Below are positions 13,101 to 27,178 of a stretch of 64,000 nucleotides of DNA, piece by piece. The notes below the pieces were generated by a model. That model was not told where the DNA came from and made no database searches. It worked only from the letters and a program-made list of their open reading frames with translations. The position numbers were made by a program, and so were the translations under genes. This DNA is from Melanocharis versteri (taxonomy: Eukaryota; Chordata; Aves; Passeriformes; Melanocharitidae): the NCBI GenBank assembly GCA_013397845.1, contig VZTG01001723.1, positions 1 through 64,000 of the forward strand, read 5' to 3'. Positions within the stretch are counted from its first letter, which is position 1. Every line of letters begins with the position of its first letter.

Positions 13101-16100
13101 TTGACTGTTCCCAACATTTCATTTTGAATTTCATTTGCTGTAGTTTAAGTAAAGCCAGATAAACATCTTGAGAATCAGACCTTTAAATATGGGTTTCTCT
13201 CTGTGTTCTCTACTCTCATCAGTGAGCTACAAAGGCTCCTCTTTGTTCATTTGCTTTCTGATTTTTCAAATGTGCCCTCACAACTGGGAGTACAGAGCCA
13301 TCAAAAGGAGTGAAAAGTGATTTTGTGGCAGCCCTGGTACTATCCCAGGGTATTCCCTTGACAAGAGGGTGATCAGTCCCAATTCTTCCAGCCTGAGGAG
13401 GAATGGAATTTGTGTCTCCTGTTCCCTGGGTGATTGCTCTGGTCATCAACCTTTTCTACCACTTTCAGCATAAGAACGAGGCAGTGTTGTGCACCCAGCA
13501 GAAAGGTGACAACTTGGGAGCAGAAGTCTGTTTCAGAAGATGCATCTCAGGCTCCCTTAGGTACCATGATAGAAAGGCAATAAACTTGAATTTTCTCCAA
13601 ACCAGACCTTAACATTTGAATCTCAGGAGGCTAGTCCAGGTTTGAAATCCTTAGCTGGGTGGCCAGAGGTGCTATTTAAGCCCTTTCATTCAGCTGGAAT
13701 CCAGATCCCCAGTTTATCACACCCCAAAGAATGTCGTATTGAAAGACCTGAGATGTGCAGACAGTGAGTGCCAGTTATGCTTTCTTAAACAACATTTTCT
13801 CTGTAAATGGAAAACATTGCATCAACAATATTAAATTAAATCCCCCCAAATAGCTAGCATTTTCTCACTTAATACAACTGTTAGTGATAATAAATCTTTA
13901 ATTAGTGGTAAATATAATTGCAAACCCAACACTAAATTCTCCTTTTGCAGGCATCAGTGTCACTCTGGGGAGAAGGTAGTTCAATGCTGTAAATGTACAA
14001 AAATTTGGGCCATAGTTATTTGATATTGGGTTTGAAATGTATTCTTTGATCATTTTGTTGAGAGACAGGCAACTGCTCCAAACGGAAAACTGGAAGGACA
14101 TGAGTGAATAAATAATAGCCAATAGAACAAAAATTCAAGCATTCATGCATTAAAGTGTAATATTGTGCACATTGGCATGTCTCATAGACACCATTGGATG
14201 CTAAGTCAGATCACAGCAAACCCTGACAGATGAACCATTTGTGTTGTGTGCCTTTTGCTTAAAAAAGCTGGAGTTTTATAATTTGATTGTGTAATGTAAC
14301 AGAGTACTGAAGTTTAGTAGACTAACCTATATTTTAGGGAAAAAAGAAACAAAGAGAATGCAGACCAGATTCTGAGATCACAGGATGTAAATACAGCAGG
14401 TATCAGCTGTGGGTGCAAATTTTTTGTATTGAGAGAAGTTCAACAAGAAGGTCTTTCCTTGAGTGCCAGGCAACATTTGGTTGTCTTCTCCTTATAGTTC
14501 TATGATTTCTTTTTTAATCTCGGCAATTCAGTTAATATCAAGACACAAAACACTGGTTCTCTGTCTCTCTTTTAGAAGCATTTTCTAGTGTTGTACACAT
14601 TTCTAACTCAGCCAAGGTCTTCTCAATGAAAAGCTAAAATGAGTCTGCATTGAATTAATTAGTTCAAAGCAGCCTGCAGTGTTTACCTACAACTGTGAAT
14701 GGGCACTGGGACTGGTTACCAAACCCGGGTGAAAACGTGTCTGTTGTAAATGGGATTGCTTATAACCATTTGACTGACTTGAATTAAAATCTGTTTAGTT
14801 TCTTCAAGCTTTGTGTTATTTTCCTCTTTGGAAGGGAAAGTTTAGATATTCTTGAGCATTGCCTTTACTTTCCAAGCAGTACAACTGGACATTTAGTGAT
14901 CTGCAGAATATGATGCATGAAAAGAAAACAGTCACTGACACAGAACATTTATAAGAACACTTCTAACAGAAAATCAGAACAGAAAACTCCATGTTTTATG
15001 TCACATGTCTTGTAATTGCGGAATATCCATCTCATCATTTATGGTCTGTCTGGCTCTTCACTCCTGATAACTTCCTAAGTGCACCCAGGGGCAGAGCAAA
15101 ATAAAAGTCAAAATAATTCCAAGTAAAGAGATATTTGCCTTCAGCATTGGTTTTCTTTCTCCAAAATGAAAGCATTTAGTGAAAAATTCTCATTAAAACC
15201 AAAGACAATACTTCTGTTATCACTTGTGATCCAGAAGAGAAATTCTTCAGCTCCTACTGAAAGTCAAAAGAGTTTATCATGGGTATTGAACACATATTGC
15301 TATTTCTGTCAAGTTAGTGGTACCAGAAGGACCTTTCATCTGGCCTAGAGTGGAAGTTCTTGTATTTTTATTTAATCCAAATTTGCGTTGAACACATCAA
15401 GAATTGTAGGTGGTTTTATTGTATTTCTGCAGACTAAGAAATTTATGTTGCAGCTGTTAGGTATTTATAATCTTCCATGAAATACAAGAAATCACTGTAG
15501 CATACTTTAAAAGAACATATCTGCCTATGTCCTTTGTAAATTACATGAAAGTAAGAAAATCTATTCCTGAAGAATATTTTCTTTTTTGTATGCATTAGTC
15601 CCTATGCACTCTTCTCCTTCCCTGTGTGTCATGCAGAGAGCATGTTTGGCTTCACATGACCTACACGGTCCATCACACAGTCCAAAAATCCGTTGGCACA
15701 CATCACAGATGATCATCTGGCTAAAGGTGGCTCAGAAGTAATGGATTCTATGGATTGCTTCACTAAACTTCTAAGATCAGGCCCAGATTCATTAGGAACA
15801 GTTAATTTTTGGTGATGAAAAATCATTGCTCCTGGGGAAATCATCCTCATCTTCTGCATTCGGGTTACAGCAGACTGGATCCATATTCCCTTTAGTTTTC
15901 CCTCATTTGAATGGATTGTAGTTTGTTTGCTCCTTTTGGCTTCTTTGCCCAGAATAGGGTCTTTGCCTCTCTCCTTCTCATGAGATGAAGGTTTGCAGCC
16001 CAGCAGCCCCAGACCACCTGCACTGAAGCTGTGTCTTCAGATCACGTGATGTTTAAATACCTTTTTTTCTAAGAAATTCTACCACAAGCAGTCTGAATTT

Positions 16101-19100
16101 ACAATTTAGTCTCCAGCAACAGACGCATAAGAGCAAACTGTGCCCAAGCTTTGTAGACTCTTTCAAAAAACCAGTCTTGCTTTTAACTCAGAGTTGTACA
16201 GATTGTGACTCAGCTATAGAAACACCTGTACACAATTCAATGCCTCATTTCCCTCCTCCTTCAGGAGTCCTCTGGGGAACACAGTGCACTTCTGCAGATG
16301 GCTTCTTCCTCAGCATGTCTCCTGCAGCCCATCTCCTCCCTCCTTAGCTGTTTCCACAATGGAAATAACCTAATTTCTGCAAAAGTGGATCCCTCAGCTC
16401 TTCTCTCCTGCTCAGTTACCATTTGTTGGACACCCCTCATCAAGTGACTTGTTCCCTACCAGAACACTCAGTTAGTGACTACTTAATGAAAATCCAACTC
16501 TTAGCAAATTATATGCTGAACCAAGACTTTTTTTTCTTTTTTCCCCCACAATGTAGGGTCTCTTAAATGGCATCCTTGTACTTTCCCATTGGCAAGCTTG
16601 GTCACCAAATACCTGCTTGTTTTGTATATGCAAGGTCAATTTGCTATACATATATGACCTTGCTTCAAAGTCCTGACAAAATACAAGTTCCTTTTACTAC
16701 ACAGGCATAATTCTCTCATGCTTCATCATCATCCTTTAACAAGCTGCTAGATAAATAAATAATCAATTTAGAAAAACCACAGAAAAAAGTAAGCAGTGTA
16801 AGAATGGGTGATGTTCCCCAGCAATCTCATCTGTCTCATACCACACAGGCTTTCTTGTCTTTTTTTCCCAAGTCAACTGCCAGAACTATTTCAGACAGAT
16901 GCCCCAGTAACCTTTGATGTTCCCTACAGATCTCTCCTTGACACAGAAATTATAAAAGCAGTTCTCTCAAAGAAATCAGAAACCTTGTTTTCTGCAAAAG
17001 CTCAGTTCTTGATCTTCTCCAAGGAAATAGAGTATACTCTAAGTCTACTTCAGATGTAGGAAAGAGACCAGAAGATGCCAGATAAATTTATTTTCTGTAC
17101 TACCTAATGTTATTTCTATATCTGTATATTTCCAAATCCTCCTTTGTTAGTATCAGCACAATGTCAAAAGTGAACAGAAGTGGTATGAGCTATGTTTTGT
17201 TCTTGTCAGATGTAGCTCTGAGAAAAACGTGAGAGAGGTCATGGTCACCCAATAGAAGATGAACAAGAGGCTTGGATTCCCTTGGACATCTGCCAGTGGA
17301 TATCGGCTGATTCTCTCCGGACAGCTCACTTATGTAAACAACTTTCTTCTTGCAGCTAGTACTTTGAGGCTGTTGATACCCACGAAGTTGTCAGGACCTC
17401 AAATACACAGCTCTTCTGAGGGGTGGTTCCTTGTGTGGCACTGTAACCAACTCTGTGTGGAAGCTTTGGCTCATAGTGCCACCTACAGAATCAACACTTC
17501 CACCTGATGATGAATTGGATTGCCTCTCCATCCTTTCTCTGTTAAGGCTTATAATTTCATTTAACATTATGAAGAAATTGTGGAACAGAAGCCTCAAATT
17601 TTAGGAGTTAAATTACCAAAGATTTTCAAGTGAGCAATTATACAGTGCAACAGGGTATTTTTTAGCATCTTCCTTTAATCTAGGCTGTGCTGAGGATATT
17701 CCTACCCTGGAAAGCAAAATGAAATTGTACTCAATTTCAAGTGGAAGAAAGAAAGATTTTGAACTTTAAGAAAAAGATAACCCTTAAGAGAGATGTGTGG
17801 ACATTGAATGACATAGGAAAACATGTAACTTTTTAGGCCCAAAAATGTGGAATCTAGTTTTCATATCGAAGTATATTTTTAATTTTTAAAAATAGGAATA
17901 CACCTGTTTCCAAAAATGAAAATGCAGCTTACATGGATGGAATCCCATGTGTTCCAGTTGCTGTAGCACTATGTGTAAAGAGATGAGACGTGAGCTTGGA
18001 GAGCTGCATTCTTGAGCTACAGTCTAAAGGATATTCACGACAAAAGCTTCAGGCACTGGGCTAGACCTTGAAGGAGTGCGACCTGTCATTGGCACGTAAG
18101 ACAAAGAAAGCTTTTGTAAAGAGAGCTATCCAAATAACATATTGGTATGGAGACACCCTCTGGAATGGCTTACTTTCTTTAAGGCTAATATATTTGTATA
18201 TATATAAATTAAGATGAGTAAACTGGACAATACGGGGAAATTTGGACTTCAGGCATCACTGGATTCCTCTTGTGTTAATTTATGCTTGCAAAATTGAAGA
18301 CTCTACAGGTCATTGCTAGAAATATAAAGATTCATCAGCTGAGTTTGAGAAACCCACTGACATCACCAACAGGACCTTTGTATTTTTCCCTTGTGTGACC
18401 AGTTATTTTTGTATCAAGTGGGAAAGAGATGTGCCTTTTTACCAAGATATAGGGTGATGCATGTTAGAGAATGATTTCAGTTTCAGGCCAGTTCTCACAA
18501 TGACTGTTTTCAGTGAAAACTTACAGGTAATTGCACAGCATCAAACACACTGTATGTAAAGTGAGGCAACACCAATTGCTTCTTGTTTCGGGTCAGGCCA
18601 GCTGCTGGAAAAGAGGTAAGCTGTGGTTTATCTTTATTTGCTCTCCTCCTGTGCACACCACATCCTGGAGTTAGTCCTCTCATATTTGGAGTCCTGGGTA
18701 CCTGTCCCAAGGACATTTGCCTGCTTCTGTGTCTACGATGATAAAGCCCTGGGAAAACCAATTGACTGCGTCTAAAGAGGATTAATTGAAAACAACAACA
18801 TGTGAAGTTGTGGCCTACAAGAGTTTGAGTGTTCCTGTTATACTGAGCATTAGAGTTGGAGAAAATTTTAAAAGTAATTGTGGAAGCTCTAGCGGTGAAT
18901 TAATCAGTGTATGATTCCTTCCCCCACTGAGAGTAGTACTTGAGTGGGAAATTAGTTAAAACAGGTGGAATAGAGTAGGTGTTATCAGTCTGACTGTCAT
19001 TCTGTTCAGTTTGGGGAATCTTACTGGTCCCTAAGGAAAGAGAAATCACATTCCTTGACTCATGCTGTGCTGGTAAGGGATGATACGTTCAAATTACTGG

Positions 19101-20895
19101 GAACATGTGTTGTATTCAATAGATAGCACAGAGAAGGAAGAGCTCCCTTAATTAGCATCCCACTTTCTGAAGTACATATTGGTACAAACCGGGCTGAAAA
19201 CTTATGAAATAGGAAAGAAAGAGCAAATAACTGAGAGAGAACTCTCTCAGCCCCTCTGTGAGTAGCTACAAGCTGCATTTCTACTGAGTTATCAATTCTT
19301 GCACCTTTTATGCGTGATCTTTGTAATAATAAAGGCCAAGATCGGTTCCTTGCAGTTGAACTACTTGACTTAATGTATGACAAGGTGTAAAATCAAAATA
19401 CAGAAGGAAAAACTGAATTTAAAATATCCTTTTATTGCTATAAGGCAGAGTGAAGTTGTATATCTCTTCTCATGTTTGCCCTTTAGCTTTTGATGCTCTT
19501 TAGATTTATGGTGAGGCGCTGAGTGAAAATGATAAATGGGATATAGATACTGGAAAATGGAAATGTTGCTTGCCAGCCTGAATAATATGAGCAGCCATTC
19601 AGTCACTGGAAGATATTCCAGCTTTAAATGTAATTTCTGATGCTGCTTCTAGCCCTACACCTTTTTTTTCCTGCCTCTTTCAGAGATACTATCTTATCAT
19701 GAGATATGTGCTCTAACTAGCAAACCAGAAGCTCAGTTGTGGAAATTACTTTCCATTTCTCCCTTGCAGATGTGTACCTCTCTATAGGAAAGCACTGCAG
19801 CCTCATTGGAACAAAACCTTGGAGCATGAAAGTAAGGATGGCTTTGTTGATAAATAATCAGGTCATTAACATAGAGAGGAGTCACAAACTATACTTTTTT
19901 TGAACTAAGTTGTGTTTGTACAATTTATGCAGTAATTGGGGACTTATTATTTACCCAGTAGCTGGGTAAATGTGTGATAATGCAATATAACCTGACAGCT
20001 CCATGATGCAAAGATCAGGACCCACATTCTTCCAGTCCTAGGTAAAGTCCCATGATGCTTTGGAGTCATGCAAATAAAATTTAGAAATTCAATTCAATCA
20101 TATACCTTTTAAAAATGGAGTGCCCTAACATGACAAGGATAGCCACGGCTTTGAGTAAGGAAGTCTGGGATCAAGTCTCCTTTCTGTTTGAGCCAGAACA
20201 CAGTTGCAGTGAAGATCAACCACATCTTTAAGACATGTCAGGACTGGGGGTGGATTTTTCTCATCTGTCTTGTTGAAACTGTTCCAATTTATGTCAGAAC
20301 TTAAATACTCTGGGGCCAGAGAACAAACAAGGATATACAACTCACTAAACTTTGTACATAGGGAACTCGGATGAGGGAAAGGGAATGATAACTTGTATTC
20401 CCCCTGTTTTCAAGGGATATGTCTATATACAAGACAAAACATCCCGTAACATCTGTGGTTGAACATTCCATAATGTCTGTCTTCAGAAAGCTGATTCTCA
20501 GTGCAGCTGTTTCTCACAATTCATGGAGGAAGGAGTCTGCTGCTAATCTCAGACAATAAAAAAGAGTTAGATCAGTTATGTTATTCACATGACTATATCC
20601 CAAACTTCCTGTGTATTTTAGATTCCAAAGGCCCTAAAATGTGAGGGTGTTTGGGAAAGAAAAGGGATTATAAAAAGTTTTAGTTTTTTTTTTTCCTTAG
20701 CGTTGAATCTCAACAAGTGCTCAGTTACTTCCACAGTCCTGGAAACATGAAATGTTTCATCTTAAAATGCCATCTACAAAATATGGGGATTTCCAAAATA
20801 TTTTCCTTCTCCTGGAGGAAAAGAGGGCATAGAGAGTGAGGGAAATGTGAAGATATTCCACCACACCCACACCACACATCAGTTTGAATATAATT
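10166..20895. other. Intergenic DNA, no supported gene
   Basis: Mostly AT-rich sequence without a recognisable gene or repeat. The longest frames (11478-11984 plus, 11421-11924 minus) overlap each other antisense and match no family I know. The 10680-10880 stretch is GC-richer but carries no coding signature. Confidence 0.7.
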
Positions 20896-21130
20896 CACAG
20901 ACTCATAGAATGATTCAGGTTGGAAAGGACCTTAAAGATCATCTAGTTCCAACTCCTCTGTCAAGGGCAAGGACACTAGACCAGACTGATCAGAGCCCCA
21001 CCCAACCTGGCCTTGAGTATTCTCAGGGATAGGGCATTCACAAGTTTTCTGGGCAACTTGTTCCTGTGCTTCATCACCGTTAGTAGTGTAAAGATAGTAA
21101 AGATTTTCTTCTTAAAAAAAATCCATATTG
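20896..21130 (-). mobile_element. CR1 LINE fragment, 3' end
   Basis: The plus strand shows the reverse CR1 3' end (actcatagaatgattcaggt, then ggaaaggaccttaaagatca), followed by the reversed segment for the aaggccaggttgg region and degraded upstream sequence. About 230 bases remain, with no intact frame. Confidence 0.9.
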
Positions 21131-22670
21131 GTAGAACCAAAAAGGGTAATTTTGGTAAGTAACTTACTGATAGCCTTTCCTCCTTTCCTCTCTTTCCCCA
21201 AAGTTAAGGAACTGCACAAACTCACAGATAATGTTAGAAGACTATAATCAGGAATGCCAAACTAGACCTAAAAACGATGACATGACTTGCAATTAGCGAT
21301 TAATGGACTCCTTTTATTTGCCTTCAGTTTTTCTTTCGTGAGTTTCTTCAAAAAGAACTTTTCTTTGCTGAAAACTAGTTGACCAATGGCTCTTCAGCTC
21401 CCATAAGAGAAACCTCAGCATTTAAGCTAATGGAGAATTTTCATTATCTCTCTCAAAATACCATGGTGATGAACACTGGGGAAATGACTATTAATCATTT
21501 GTCAGCTTCAGCAGTAATATAATTTATTTTTATCAGGCATTTAACCATATGAGGACAAGAACAGCAAAGGAAAAATTTCACCAAGACAGACTGCTGAGTC
21601 TTTCACATTGTTTCTCACACAAAGTCTTGAGTTTTCACTGGTCTGACAGAGGGGAGTTTGCCTTGGGGAATCACTGGTGGTGGCTGTGCCTGAGTGCAAG
21701 GTGGATTGTCGGTGAGCAGTGTCAACGCTGGAGTGAGGATAGTGCCTGGGAAATGTGAATCTTACAGACAGGAGGGTGGCAATGCCTCTTCTTTCCAAGG
21801 GAAGGCAGGAGGAGACCAGCTAGATGGCTGGAGGTCAATAGGGATGAATTGTTTCAACACAATTGGCCTAAGGAGAGGAATGCACGTCTTTGAAAGAAAA
21901 GGACAAAACAAGGCAATCTGCATATCAGAGGAGTCCAGTAATGAAGACTGATCTGAATGTGTTAACTTTGTAAATGTGAGAAAGGTGTGCGTGTGTGTGG
22001 GGCGTCCAGTGGGAAGCAAAGATCTGAGACAAATGACCAATTGTGTCCCATAACAGTTACCTCCACGACTGGCAGTTTGGAAGGCTGACACACCTACAGC
22101 TTCCCCCAGACCCCTGACTGGACTCCTTCTCCCACTGCACACACAGTCTTCTTCCTTGCTCATGAGAATAAACAAGGCCTACCCAACCACACCACACCTG
22201 CAAATACCCCTGAGCTGGTGATATTTTCCAGATATTTTTCACCACGGAGCTACCAGAAACATTCATTAATAACAAGTTTCTAGTGTGACTTGTTTTTCAT
22301 CAAGCTCTGATCAAAACTGCATGGAGAAGTTTGAGTTAGAGGTGTACTGAGGAGAATGACAGGCTCCATCCAGCCTACATACTTGGTAGGATCAGGGATT
22401 TCTGCAGCAGTAGTTCACTGAGTTCCTGAGGAGAAGGCAGTATGTTCAAACTCTTTTCCTAAGGTATTTTTTGGCCTCTTGGAAAATCAAACTGAAAAAT
22501 TTCTTCAAAACGACCTTTTTGTACAGAAGTTGTTATTTGATACAGGCAGGGTAGAAATTCTTCTTTTTTTGCAGCCCTTACTGTTATTTCACAGGGATAG
22601 TCTTCTGTTCATGTTCCCTTGAGGGCCTGCAGAGCTCTAAGCAATTGTGTGGGATTTCTCAGTGAGATGC
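21131..22670. other. Intergenic DNA, no supported gene
   Basis: No repeat or gene recognised. Overlapping frames at 21541-22275 on both strands have no family resemblance. A short GT-rich run is present near 21985-22000. Confidence 0.6.
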
Positions 22671-23420
22671 AGAATCACAGAATCACAGAATGAACTAGGC
22701 TGGAAAAGACCTTTGAGATCATCAAGTCCAACCTATGACCTAACACCACCTTATCAACTAAACCATGGCACTGAGTGTCTTTTTTTAAACACCTTCAGGG
22801 GTGCTGACTCCACCACCTCCCTGGGCAGCCCATTCCAATGACCAATCACTCTTCCTGTGAAAATTTTTTTCCTTATGTCCAGCCTAAACTTCCCCTGCTG
22901 CAGCCTAAGACTGTGTCCTCTCATCCTGTCACTGGGTGCCTGGGAGAAGAGACCGACCCCCACCTGGCTACACCCTCCTTTCAGGCAGCTGTAGAGAGCA
23001 ATAAGGTCCCCCTGAGCCTCCTTTTCTCCAGGCTAAACACCCCCAGCTCCCTCAGTTGTTCCTCATAGGGCTTATGTTCCAGACCCTTCACCAGCCTTGT
23101 TGCCCTCCTCCTGGATGCATTCAAGCGTCTCAACATCCTTCCTAAATTCTGGAGCCCAGAACTGGGCACAGTACTCGAGGTGTGGCCTCACCAGTGCTGA
23201 GTAAGAATCACTTCCCTGGTCCTGCTGGCCACACCATTGCTGACCCAGGCCAGGATGCCATTGGCCTTCTTGGCCACCTGGGCACACCTGGATCACGTTC
23301 AGTCCGCTGTCAACCGGCAGCCCCAGGTCCCTTTCTGCCTGGCTCTTGTCCACCCACTCTGACCCCAGCATCTAGCGCTGCAGGGGGTTGTTGTGGCCAA
23401 AGTGTAGGACCTGGTGTAAT
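22671..23420 (-). mobile_element. CR1 LINE fragment, longer and younger copy
   Basis: The plus strand starts with the reverse terminal repeat agaatcacagaatcacagaa and the tract gatcatcaagtccaacct, then runs back through the ORF2 C-terminus. Minus-strand frames give ALVRPHLEYCAQFWAPEFRK (near 23150), LVKGLEHKPYEEQLRELGVF and LDIRKKIFTGRVIGHWNGLP, classic CR1 ORF2 segments, in more than one frame, so the copy is dead. It is 5'-truncated near 23420. A 91-base stretch (22965-23055) is identical to the CR1 at 37352-37442. Confidence 0.97.
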
Positions 23421-25586
23421 ACCACTCATGTTTCCTCAGCAGCAGCACTGTGACATTCAGAAAAAAGTACTGCTCTAAGGACAGCTAAGAGGTCATCTTC
23501 CCCAGCCTCCTGCCCCAGTGTGTGTGTCTTGCTGCACCTAAAATCTTGCCTGGCTTCTGGACTTTCAGCCAACTCTTAAGAATCTTCCCTGATGGAGACC
23601 CTGGTGTCTCCCTAGACATCCTGCTCTGGTGCTTAACTAGAGCTAGACACTTCTTGCCTTGCTGCAATGGGATCTTCCCACTCTCCACACAGGTATGGTG
23701 GAACAGCCAGCCCACGGTCGTGGCACCCAGCCCCAGGTCTGCAGTCACAGCTCCCTGACCAGCTGTGGCTTGGTGATGCAGGAGAGTGAGTAGTTTAAAA
23801 TTACACTCAAATGAGTCCTAATCTTCCTCTCTGAACAAATGAGTAGTCCAAGTGGGTTGCTTAGCTGCCGTGAGCTCTGTCGCCTCATTCCAGCACGGAT
23901 GACTAAGGAAGGAGCATGGCAAAAGTTTAAAATATTAGAACATATTTGTACCCTAATTTAGGCATGAGCACACTGTGATTTCCAGCCTGTAAGCAGTTGC
24001 TCACATTGGGTCAAGGCACACTGGCACTATTATTAATTGTGGTCCTTCATTTCTGAGTTTGCATGGGAATGACCTGCAGGTTTTTTGACAGACGCCCTGC
24101 CTCTCGTGGCCTGAATCCACCTTGTTGTGCATCTGATTAACACAAGGCTTATTGGTGACTGCAAAGTGTTACCTTTTTCCTTTTCTCAGCTGCTTCTTCT
24201 CCTTAAACTTGATCCTTACAGCAAACCATTCCCTCATCCCAAACCACCACTAAATCTTTTAAACTCAGACAACAAAAATCACCTTTTAAAGTGTTCTATT
24301 AGTCAAAATATGATTAATTAGGGTTGAGTTCTTTTATTTCTGAATAGTTTAAATACTTATAAATTAAAATTTAAATAATTATAGCCTTCTCCGGATATTT
24401 TAAAGAAAGAGCTATCAAGTATAAAGCTGAATTTTCAGTGCCTCATTTAGCATGCTGCAAAGAAGGAAAAGAAGAATATTAAAATATTTTGTATCAGAAG
24501 TTTAGAACTGAAAAGAGAGACCTAGCGTTCTGATTACTAATTAAGTTCACATTTAACACAAATAAAACATGCAGGGTTGTAAGAAAGTTTGACAAAAAAA
24601 AAGCCTACAGAGATCTGTACTTTTGGAGCTACAATTATATTGGTATTTCTATATTATTATAGTCATTATCTTGCCAGTACCTGAGACAAAAAGCTACTAT
24701 TAAATCCTCTGAAGCTGATAGTGGCTGCATATGTATGTCTGTATGTGTGTAAAAGTGTGAAGAGTTGTAAAAATATTGAACGGGGTTCTGAAAATAGTCC
24801 CAATTTATGCAACCACTTAACTGCAGCTGCTGCAGCATGAATTTCACCTTGTGTCTGTGAGAAATCCAACATAGACTGACGTGAGAAGAGCCCTTGCTCA
24901 AGTCCTGCATGGCTACCTATCCCTGAGTTTGCAGGAATTCCACTAAGCCACGTGCCAAGAGCAGACAGGTGAATTACTGGCTGCAAACCCAAAGCCTGAT
25001 CTAGATATTGAATCCTGCAGTTCTTTAAGGATGCTGGCTTGGCTCACAGCCCTTCACCCACTGACTGTGAGCAATGTGTCTCCTGAGAGTTTCTTCAGCG
25101 TTGCTCTTAGCTGCAGGAAATGAACAACAGACCGTGAGGCTGGCAGAGCAAAGTCTGACGCTGCTCACTGTCCCTTGCTTGAAAAATGTGTGCAGGCACA
25201 GACAGGTAAAGCCTGTGGACTCACGTGCTCCTCTTCAACAGTCGCCATCATTCTTGTTATGTTGATTTTCATTAGTGTAGAAATGTTTAATTTACTGAAG
25301 AGGATGTAAATGATTTTCAGGTGAGGCATGTTACCATTTTTAAGAATGGACTAAGAGTGATTTTTAACAAATACACTTGGATTTTTCCGGAAAGGACATT
25401 TTTCTATTCACATTTAGATGTATTAAATTTCTTATGGAGAATATCATCATGGATTTAAAACTTGCAATGACATGAATTAGGGATGAGGACTCTTTTAAAC
25501 TGTAAAATTGAATGGATTGATCAGTTATTTGAATGGAAGTTAAAGCTAACTGGAGTTTGGAGATTAACTTGAAAATGGTACATGTA
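23421..25586. other. Intergenic DNA; possible old CR1 relic near 23565-23700
   Basis: The part at 23565-23700 has a diverged likeness to the reverse strand of old CR1/L3 3' regions (gatggagaccctggtgtctc, then cctgctctggtgcttaact and ttgctgcaa), but the match is weak. The rest, including the AT-rich 24300-24420 stretch, shows no gene. Confidence 0.4.
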
Positions 25587-25775
25587 TTCTATTTTCAGGT
25601 TTGGATTGGAAGGAACCTAAAAGATCATTCAGTTCCAACCTTCTTGCCATGGGCAGGGACACCTTCCACTAGAGCAGGTTTCTCAAAGGTGCTTGGACAA
25701 TTTCAAAGATAGGGTATCCATAGTTTCTCTGGACAACATCTTCTATGCCATCTTCCTTGAAAATCAGGATAAGAA
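25587..25775 (-). mobile_element. CR1 LINE fragment, short
   Basis: Reverse-complement CR1 3' sequence is clear: ttggattggaaggaacct, agatcattcagttccaacct and gccatgggcagggacacctt. It is heavily diverged and truncated after about 190 bases. Confidence 0.9.
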
Positions 25776-26667
25776 ATGCTACTGCTATATCAAGCAAAGG
25801 TCTCAGGCAGGTTTCCAGCTAGAAGATTCCAGTTTAGGAGTTTTTCTTCCTTAGTGCTCAAATGAACAATACTTTGGTCGTATATGGCTAGCAGTTGGTA
25901 AATATCTCCACTTTGAAATCCATAGTATTTGCCTTCTAATCTTTCCTCATTAATTAGCCTGAAGAGCCAGAGCCAGCCTGTCTGTGTGATCAGGTAATCC
26001 TTTGTCACACCGCCACTTTGCCTTCTTTGCTCCTTTCTCCCACCACCTCCAGACTCAACATTTGCTTTATAAAATGCTACTGCTGGGTGGATGAGCTGCA
26101 GAGCAGTTTCCTCACTGGCAGCAGAGTTCATGCCAGGCACAGCCCTGTGCACCATTTGGGGCTTCTCCTACAGCAGATAAAGGATGTCCTCCTTGATGTC
26201 ATCAGTGTTTTGTTAATGTATCAGCAAAGAAGCCAGATAACAGCATATTTTGGGACATTAAAAAACCCGAAAGACAGAGAAAAGTGTTATTCTGGAGACT
26301 AGCCCATGGCTGTGGAGTCCACAAAAGGAAAATTAGAGAGGTGAATGCTGGGGCTTGAGTGCCTGCTGCCATGCTGGCACTCACAAAATGCATTTCCCAT
26401 GTGAAGCCCTCCGGGAGGGATCTTTGCTGAAGCTGTTAGCAGCAGAATGGCACTGGCAGTGCTTTGTTCCACCGAGATTGTCAGTAGTTTTGTTGGTAAT
26501 AGCCTTCCCACCCTCCTTGCAGCCCTTGGCAGGCAGAGCCCTCCCTTGTTCACCTCACCAGCCCCTCTGCCCTGCAAGCAGAGGGGAAGAGCTTGGGGTG
26601 ATGGCAGGAGGTAAGGAAGCAACAGCAGCATCTCAGTGCAAGGGGAATTAAGGTGGGAAGAGAGGAC
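25776..26667. other. Intergenic DNA, no supported gene
   Basis: Unique-looking sequence with short frames on both strands (for example 25790-26155 minus and 26299-26631 minus). No protein family or repeat recognised. Confidence 0.6.
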
Positions 26668-27178
26668 AGAATCATAGCATCATAGAATACCCAGTGAGTT
26701 GGAAGGGATCCATCAGCATCATTGAGTCCAGCTCCTGGCCCTGCACAGGACAACCCCAAGAGTCACACCAGGTGCCTGAGAGTATTTTCCAAATGCTTCT
26801 TGAATTCTATCAGGCTTGGTGCTGTGACCACTTCCCTAGGAAGCCTGTTCCAGTGCTCATCCCCTTTCTGGGTGAAGAAACTTTTCCTGATATCCAACCT
26901 AAACCTCCCCTGACACAGCTTCAGGCCATTCCCTCAGATCCTGTCACTGGGCACCAGGGAGAAGCGATCAGTGTCTGCCCCTTCTCTTCTCCTCACACGG
27001 AAGTTGCAGACTGCAATGAGGTCTCCTCTCAGTCTCCTCTTCTCCAGGCTGAACAAACTAACCGACCTCAACAGCTCCTCACAAGGCTTCCCCTTCAAAC
27101 CCTTCACCATACTCTGTACACTCTCTAATAGCTTAATGTCTTTTTTACATTGTGGTGCCCAAAACTGCACACAGGCAC
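26668..27178 (-). mobile_element. CR1 LINE fragment, 3' end
   Basis: The plus strand begins with the reverse terminal repeat (agaatcatagcatcatagaa) and the tract cagctcctggccctgcacag. The minus-strand frame at 26934-27170 reads FWAPQCKKDIKLLESVQSMV and then LFSLEKRRLRGDLIAV, the CR1 ORF2 C-terminus. It is 5'-truncated near 27178 and belongs to the same subfamily as the copies at 9522 and 61375. Confidence 0.96.

Noticed and set aside
14440..14515. Possible CR1 3' end (ttatagttctatgatttct)
   Set aside because: Only about 15 bases resemble the CR1 end, and the preceding sequence does not follow the consensus.
23565..23700. Possible old CR1/L3 relic, reverse orientation
   Set aside because: Only scattered motif likeness; not enough to list as a repeat without an alignment.
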